This document shows, one piece after another, positions 59,577 to 64,000 of a DNA stretch of 64,000 nucleotides. Each line of letters begins with the position of its first letter. The stretch's first letter is position 1. The translations under genes and the position numbers were made by a program. A model generated the notes under the pieces. It was not told the DNA's origin and searched no databases. It saw only the letters and a program-made list of their open reading frames with translations. Source of the DNA: Bacillota bacterium (lineage in GTDB: Bacteria; Bacillota; Clostridia; Oscillospirales; Ruminococcaceae); assembly GCA_023460035.1 (NCBI GenBank), contig JAEWRN010000004.1:62001-126000 (forward strand). Direction: 5' to 3'.

Positions 59577-59927
59577 TCAATACTTTACGCCGGCAGCATC
59601 AAAGCAGGCCTGTGCCGCTTTCATAATGGCATCCGACGTGATGGTCGCACCCGCAACCGCATCCACCTTCGGGCTGTTTGCGTCCACAATCTCCTGCGCC
59701 ACCTTCGGGGCACACTCCTGCCCAATGCTCGGGGTCTCGCCCGAAGCATCCACATCGCACTTTGTCACTGCGCCGTTTTCAAACGTGATGTTCACCGTAA
59801 CATCGCCGCCCATACCCTTTGCCGCCGCGCTCTGCTCGCCGGTATACCCGGCCGATGAACCGCCACACGCCGTCAACGCAACTGCCAACACCACCGCAGT
59901 CAACACTGCTGCAATTTTCTTTTTCAT
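59577..59927 (-). CDS. FMN-binding (flavinylated) lipoprotein
   Basis: This 116-residue exported protein has a lipoprotein signal with lipobox LTAC (Cys21) and one FMN_bind domain. The flavinylation site DAVAGATITS lies near residue 90, where ApbE enzymes attach FMN to a threonine. Proteins of this kind shuttle electrons outside the membrane. ATG at 59927 is preferred (GAGG 6 bases upstream); the codon two before it is also ATG. It is divergent from a reductase carrying the same domain (60148), with promoters on both sides of the gap. Confidence 0.88.
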   Translation of the reverse strand: MKKKIAAVLTAVVLAVALTACGGSSAGYTGEQSAAAKGMGGDVTVNITFENGAVTKCDVDASGETPSIGQECAPKVAQEIVDANSPKVDAVAGATITSDAIMKAAQACFDAAGVKY

Positions 59928-59973
59928 ATCCATCCTCTTTTCTCTTTTGTTGTCGTTCAGACCAAACGACCAT

Positions 59974-60002
59974 ATTGTAGCCAAAAAGAAGCCCTGACAC
60001 AA
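59974..60002 (-). promoter_or_regulatory. Promoter of the FMN-binding lipoprotein gene
   Basis: On the minus strand TTGTGT (60002-59997), 17 bases, TACAAT (59979-59974), about 47 bases upstream of the start. Confidence 0.5.
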
Positions 60003-60062
60003 GATAAATGTGAATTTTGGCTATCTCTAAAATGGTGAGACTTTGTCTCGGTATTTTCGTCT

Positions 60063-60090
60063 TTGTTAAATAGTTGTCAAACGCTATAAT
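60063..60090 (+). promoter_or_regulatory. Promoter of the flavinylated reductase gene
   Basis: TTGTTA (60063-60068), 16 bases, perfect TATAAT (60085-60090). A GAGAC-TTT-GTCTC inverted repeat lies just upstream near 60032-60046 and may be a regulator site. Confidence 0.6.
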
Positions 60091-60147
60091 AAAAACTGCT
60101 AGCTCGATAAATTTTTAGCAAACCAGAGCAACAGGAGGAAAAGAGAA

Positions 60148-62151
60148 ATGGATTGGAAAAAAGTAGCAGCTGTTTTGGCTGCGGGCGCCATGTGCCTCAG
60201 CCTTGCGGGCTGCGGTGGCGCAGCCAGTAGCGGCTCTGCCGCCACCGGTGCAAAAACGCCGATGAAAGCCGGCACTTACACGGCAAGCGCAAAGGGCATG
60301 AACGCCGACGTTGAGGTAGAGGTCGTTGTCGACGAAAGCTCGATTGTTTCGGCAAAGGTCACCGCAAACCAGGAAACCCCGGGCATCGGCGGCGACCTGG
60401 TGGATGCCAGCGGCAATGTTGTCACCAATGGCGGCCAGGCACCTGTCTCGCTCATCCCGCAGGAAGTCGTGGACAACCAGACACTCAGCGTCGACGGGGT
60501 TGCGGGCGCAACCATCACAAGCTATGCTGTAAAATCTGCAATTGAAGACTGCCTTACCCAGGCAGGTGCCAATGCAGACGAATGGAAAACCGAAGCCCCT
60601 GCCGGCACTGCCATCGCAGACCAAAGTGCCGATGTCGTGGTAGTCGGCGGCGGCGGCGCAGGGCTTGCAGCGGCAATTTCCGCGGTGCAAAACGGTGCAA
60701 ATTCTGTTATTGTCGTGGAGAAGAACGGCGAAGTGGGCGGCGACACACTGGTGTGCGGCGCAATTTACAACAACCCGGACGCCGCGCTGCAAAGCAAGGT
60801 CACGATGAGTGACACGGTAAAGACCACGCTGGAAAATGCACTGGCTGAAACCCCGGTAAGCGACGAGCATGCCGCGCTGCAAAGCGAAGTAAAAAGCGAA
60901 TGGGACCAGTACAAGAGCGAAGGCCGCACCGACCTGTTTGACAGCAACGAGTGGTTTGCACTGCAAACCTGGATTAACGGCGACAAGGTTGGTAACCTTG
61001 ACCTTGTAAAAACCCTTTGCTACAATGCGGAGGACGGTTACAACTGGATTAAAGACCTTGGCATGACCTTTAATGACGAAATTGGGCAGGGCGCCGGCTC
61101 GCTGTGGCAGCGCACCCACACCAGCACCATGGCCATGGGCACCGGTTTCATCAGCACCTATGCCAACAACATTGCCCAAAATGACAAAATCACCATTCTC
61201 ACCTCTACCACCGCCACCGCGCTGGTGCAGGGTACTGACGGCAAAGTGACCGGCGTTACCGTGCAGGATGCAAAGGGCAACGAGGCCACTTTGAGCGCCA
61301 ACGTGGGCGTTGTGCTTGCCACCGGCGGCTTTGCTGCCAACAGCAAAATGGTGCAGCAGTACAACACCTCCGGCAAATGGGACGATTTGAGCAAAGTGCC
61401 GACCACAAACCGTTTCAGCTGCTCGCAGGGCGACGGCATCACCATGGCAACTGCCGTGGGTGCTTCGCTGACCGATATGGATCAGATTCAGCTGCTGTAC
61501 CTTGGCAACACGCAGGACGGCACCTTGACCAAATACCCGCCGCGTGATGTCAACGGTACTTCACAGGTCATCTTCGTGAACAAAGAGGGCGAGCGCTTCG
61601 TGAAGGAAGACGGCCGCCGCGATGATATCTGCAAGGCTGTTTTGGCACAGACCGACAGCATGTATTACATTGTAGAAAGCGCCGACGGTGCCGACTACAA
61701 GGACATCACCGACCCCAACTGGCGTTCGGCTGACGGCTTTACCTTTGATTATTTGAAAGACAACGGCTATATTCTGGTTGGCGACACGCTGGACGACCTG
61801 GCACAGCAGATTGGCTGCGAAGCCGCGACACTGCAAAAGACCGTCGATACCTTCAACGCCTCTGTTGATTCCGGCAATGACGAATTTGGCCGTACCCTGT
61901 TCAGCTGCAAGCTGGAAAACGGCCCCTGGGTCGCCACTGCACGGCAGGCCTGCATTCACCACACCATGGGCGGCGTCACCATCGATACCGCCGGCCATGT
62001 GCTGGATGAAAGCGGCACCGCCATCCCGGGCCTTGTTGCCTGCGGCGAAGTCACCGGCGGCATCCACGGCGCAAACCGCCTTGGTGGCAACGCAGTTGTC
62101 GACACTGTCGTGTTTGGCAAACTGGCCGGCGAAACCGTAATGAAGGGCTAA
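60148..62151 (+). CDS. Flavinylated fumarate-reductase-like lipoprotein (FMN_bind + FAD_binding_2)
   Basis: This 667-residue exported reductase has a lipobox LAGC (Cys22), an FMN_bind domain (about residues 35-135) with flavinylation site DGVAGATITS, and a FAD_binding_2 domain starting VVVVGGGGAGLAAAISA (about 160). Active-site-type residues of the soluble fumarate reductase/urocanate reductase family are present: ERFVKEDGRR, IHHTMGGV and HGANRLGGN. It probably passes electrons from extracellular flavins to a small organic acceptor; the acceptor is not decidable. ATG at 60148 follows GGAGGAAAAG. A terminator follows, then a LysR gene. Confidence 0.92.
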   Translation: MDWKKVAAVLAAGAMCLSLAGCGGAASSGSAATGAKTPMKAGTYTASAKGMNADVEVEVVVDESSIVSAKVTANQETPGIGGDLVDASGNVVTNGGQAPVSLIPQEVVDNQTLSVDGVAGATITSYAVKSAIEDCLTQAGANADEWKTEAPAGTAIADQSADVVVVGGGGAGLAAAISAVQNGANSVIVVEKNGEVGGDTLVCGAIYNNPDAALQSKVTMSDTVKTTLENALAETPVSDEHAALQSEVKSEWDQYKSEGRTDLFDSNEWFALQTWINGDKVGNLDLVKTLCYNAEDGYNWIKDLGMTFNDEIGQGAGSLWQRTHTSTMAMGTGFISTYANNIAQNDKITILTSTTATALVQGTDGKVTGVTVQDAKGNEATLSANVGVVLATGGFAANSKMVQQYNTSGKWDDLSKVPTTNRFSCSQGDGITMATAVGASLTDMDQIQLLYLGNTQDGTLTKYPPRDVNGTSQVIFVNKEGERFVKEDGRRDDICKAVLAQTDSMYYIVESADGADYKDITDPNWRSADGFTFDYLKDNGYILVGDTLDDLAQQIGCEAATLQKTVDTFNASVDSGNDEFGRTLFSCKLENGPWVATARQACIHHTMGGVTIDTAGHVLDESGTAIPGLVACGEVTGGIHGANRLGGNAVVDTVVFGKLAGETVMKG

Positions 62152-62180
62152 TTGAACTTTAGGGCCATGTGCCCACCCGC

Positions 62181-62224
62181 AAAAAGCGGGAGGAATTTCA
62201 AATTGAAATTCCCCCCGCTTTTTT
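62181..62224 (+). terminator. Rho-independent terminator after the flavinylated reductase
   Basis: A long stem with one mismatch (about 62182-62198 with 62204-62220) and a T run on the plus strand, about 30 bases after the stop codon. Confidence 0.88.
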
Positions 62225-62239
62225 GTACCATCAGGCCGC

Positions 62240-62268
62240 TTTACTTGTCGCTTGTTATTCTTTATACT
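62240..62268 (+). promoter_or_regulatory. Promoter of the LysR gene
   Basis: TTTACT (62240-62245), 17 bases, TATACT (62263-62268), 42 bases upstream of the ATG. Confidence 0.55.
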
Positions 62269-62310
62269 AAGTAAGAAGAAAAAAGAGAAAACGAGGAAAG
62301 GAGGACTTTT

Positions 62311-63222
62311 ATGGACACCAAGCATCTCATTACCTTTGTCAACCTTGCTGAAACGCAAAACTATCTGCGCGTTTCTGAAAAACTGCGTTACGCCCCCTCT
62401 ACTTTGGCAAAGCACATTCAACTGTTAGAGCAGGAGCTGAACACCAAATTATTCGAGCGTGACGGCAACCACATTGTATTGACGGTAGACGGCAAAAACT
62501 ACCTGCCCTACGTCAAAACGCTGTTACAGGACTACCGCAACCTGCTGGACGCGGTATCCCCTGCCAACTCCATGCAGGGCACGGTCACCATTGGCGGCGG
62601 CGAAACGTTGCTGGCCGGCACCTTAAAGCACACCATTGTCGATTATGCGCTGCAATACCCCAATATCAAGCTGGCCATCAACATCATCTGCTGCGCGCGC
62701 GTACCGGCATCCCTGCGCCGCGGCGATTTAGATATTGGCTTTCACTACCTGCAAAAAGACGAATGCCTGCCCGGGTACCAGACATTCCCCCTTGTGCAGG
62801 ACACCGTTATGCTGGTGGGCCGCCACGACGACCCCGTGTTACAGGGCGGCACACTGGAGCTTTCGCAGCTGCGCGGCAAAGATTTTTACCTCACTTACGA
62901 GGATTGCTGCTTTACCGCCGAGTTTCGCGAGCGGATGCAGGAGGCCGGGGTGCGCCCGCGGCACGAAAAGTTTTTTGGCGCCGTCAGCACCAACCTGGAC
63001 TGCGTGCTGAGCAAGGGCGGCTACACCCTGCTACCAGAAAGCGCAGCCATGCAAATTCTAAAAGAAAAAGAAGGGTTTGCAGCGGCGTTTCTTTGCGGAA
63101 AACCGTTTTACACTTGGGGCCAGATTTTGGTCAACAACGACAAGTATCTCACCCGCCCCATGCAAGAGCTAATCCACAAAAGCAAAAACCAAGTCGATGC
63201 CATGATGCGGGTCAAATCATAA
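62311..63222 (+). CDS. LysR-family transcriptional regulator
   Basis: This 303-residue regulator has an N-terminal winged helix-turn-helix (residues 1-60: FVNLAETQNYLRVSEKL, then APSTLAKHIQLLEQEL) and a periplasmic-binding-like effector domain (about 90-295). It likely senses the acceptor or product of the upstream flavinylated reductase and controls it and perhaps the divergent lipoprotein. AAAGGAGGA lies 6 bases before the ATG. Confidence 0.93.
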   Translation: MDTKHLITFVNLAETQNYLRVSEKLRYAPSTLAKHIQLLEQELNTKLFERDGNHIVLTVDGKNYLPYVKTLLQDYRNLLDAVSPANSMQGTVTIGGGETLLAGTLKHTIVDYALQYPNIKLAINIICCARVPASLRRGDLDIGFHYLQKDECLPGYQTFPLVQDTVMLVGRHDDPVLQGGTLELSQLRGKDFYLTYEDCCFTAEFRERMQEAGVRPRHEKFFGAVSTNLDCVLSKGGYTLLPESAAMQILKEKEGFAAAFLCGKPFYTWGQILVNNDKYLTRPMQELIHKSKNQVDAMMRVKS

Positions 63223-63298
63223 CAGCAAAACCGTCTTATTATCTGCTTTGTGGAGTATTATAGCCAACTTCGCTTTACAATACGACCTATAAAAAAGA

Positions 63299-63342
63299 AA
63301 CGCCGGGAACCCTGCAAAACTGCGGGTTCCCGGCGTTGTTTT
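63299..63342. terminator. Bidirectional rho-independent terminator
   Basis: A 14-bp perfect stem (63299-63312 with 63324-63337) with an A run on the left and a T-rich tract on the right, between the convergent LysR and guaA genes. Confidence 0.9.
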
Positions 63343-63344
63343 AT

Positions 63345-64000
63345 TTACTCCCACTCAATGGTCGCGGGGGGCTTCGTGGTCACATCGTAAACAACGCGGT
63401 TGACATTGGGCACCTCGTTGACAATGCGGCTGCTGATCTTTTCCAGCACCTCATAGGGGATACGCGCCCAGTCACTGGTCATGCCGTCCACACTGGTGAC
63501 GGCGCGAATTGCCACTGCGTAGCTGTATGTGCGGCCGTCACCCATCACGCCGACACTGCGGATGTTGGGCAGCACGGTAAAGTACTGCCAAATTTCACGG
63601 TCCAGCCCGGCGGCCGCAATCTCTTCGCGCAGAATCGCGTCTGATTCCCGCACAATTTCCAGCTTATCCTCGGTCACTTCGCCAAGGCAGCGGATAGCCA
63701 GCCCCGGCCCGGGGAACGGCTGCCGGTTGACGACATACTCCGGCAGACCCATCTCGCGCCCTGCGGCACGCACTTCGTCTTTAAACAGCAGGCGCAGCGG
63801 CTCTAGCAGTTCAAACTGCACATCCTTCGGCAGGCCGCCCACGTTGTGGTGGCTTTTAATTACCGCGGCATCGCCCGCGCCGCTTTCGATGACATCCGGG
63901 TAGATGGTGCCCTGCAACAGGTAATCCATTTTGCCCAGCTTCGCCGCTTCGGCATCAAACACGCGGATAAACTCTTCGCCGATGATCTTGCGTTTGTGCT
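63345..64000 (-). CDS. guaA: GMP synthase (glutamine-hydrolysing), C-terminal part; 5' end beyond window
   Basis: GuaA converts XMP to GMP. The visible 218 residues are the ATP-pyrophosphatase end and dimerisation domain: LLQGTIYPDVIES, KSHHNVGGLP, RQPFPGPGLAIR, DGMTSDWARIP and the terminal PPATIEWE, all strongly conserved in the family. The frame is open to the right edge (the residues before FDAEAAKLG read as RKIIGEEFIRV). It is a housekeeping gene and marks the end of the motility and redox region. Confidence 0.97.
   Translation of the reverse strand, partial: HKRKIIGEEFIRVFDAEAAKLGKMDYLLQGTIYPDVIESGAGDAAVIKSHHNVGGLPKDVQFELLEPLRLLFKDEVRAAGREMGLPEYVVNRQPFPGPGLAIRCLGEVTEDKLEIVRESDAILREEIAAAGLDREIWQYFTVLPNIRSVGVMGDGRTYSYAVAIRAVTSVDGMTSDWARIPYEVLEKISSRIVNEVPNVNRVVYDVTTKPPATIEWE

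Noticed and set aside
60115..61179. A 354-codon minus-strand frame opposite the flavinylated reductase.
   Set aside because: Antisense shadow; the plus-strand protein has a lipobox, a flavinylation site and active-site motifs.

Overview
This window comes from a motile, anaerobic Gram-positive bacterium, most likely a Clostridia member with moderately high GC content (an Oscillospiraceae/Ruminococcaceae-type organism; this is inference from gene content and style). The basis is the Firmicutes-type flagellar gene order, the fliW-csrA pair, FliY with CheC and CheD in place of CheZ, FlbD, strong GGAGG-type ribosome binding sites with many TTG/GTG starts, and flavinylated lipoprotein reductases typical of gut anaerobes. 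I recognised no rRNA, tRNA, insertion sequence, phage gene or CRISPR array.

Layout. (1) 1-2908: a partial secreted protein with cadherin-like repeats, leaving the left edge. (2) 3055-12992, minus strand: late flagellar genes, fliS-fliD (with a sigma-28-like promoter), a FlgN/FliT-like chaperone, and the operon flgM-flgN-flgK-flgL-yviE-fliW-csrA; a divergent PilZ-like gene lies on the plus strand. (3) 13186-14423, plus strand: a ParA ATPase followed by a ComFB-domain protein, with its own promoter and terminator. (4) 20799-14787, minus strand: an unusual five-gene operon, FliK-like, FlhX (stand-alone FlhB C-domain), PilZ, an FtsA/PilM-like actin-fold ATPase, and an EAL-HDOD protein. (5) 21012-25544, plus strand: cheA-cheW-cheR-cheB. 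(6) 49086-25629, minus strand: one 23-kb operon running fliE F G H I J K, flgD, a TIGR02530-type gene, flgE, flbD, motA, motB, fliM, fliY, cheY, fliO P Q R, flhB, flhA, fliA, flgF, flgG, cheC, cheD. It starts from a sigma-A-type promoter with a repeat-rich leader. (7) 54483-50047, minus strand: GGDEF-EAL protein, chemoreceptor, second cheW. (8) 56515-54865, minus strand: a permease split in two plus a methyltransferase. (9) 56765-63222: redox genes, namely an old-yellow-enzyme oxidoreductase with a TetR regulator, an FMN-binding lipoprotein, a flavinylated fumarate-reductase-like lipoprotein, and a LysR regulator. (10) Right edge: the 3' part of guaA.

How the parts work together. Regions 2 and 6 encode most of the motor, export gate, rod-hook-cap parts, sigma-28 (FliA) with its anti-sigma factor FlgM, and the FliW/CsrA switch. 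Regions 5 and 7 supply chemosensory signalling, with CheC, CheD and FliY handling CheY-P removal and receptor deamidation. Four or five proteins have cyclic-di-GMP-type domains: a PilZ protein, a degenerate PilZ-like protein, a ComFB protein, a degenerate EAL-HDOD protein and a GGDEF-EAL protein with an intact EAL half. This suggests layered second-messenger control. flgB, flgC, fliL, a ylxF-like gene, flhF/flhG and flagellin are not in the window although several normally sit inside this operon. The most novel-looking unit is the FtsA-like/PilZ/EAL-HDOD/FlhX/FliK-like operon, followed by the ParA-ComFB pair.
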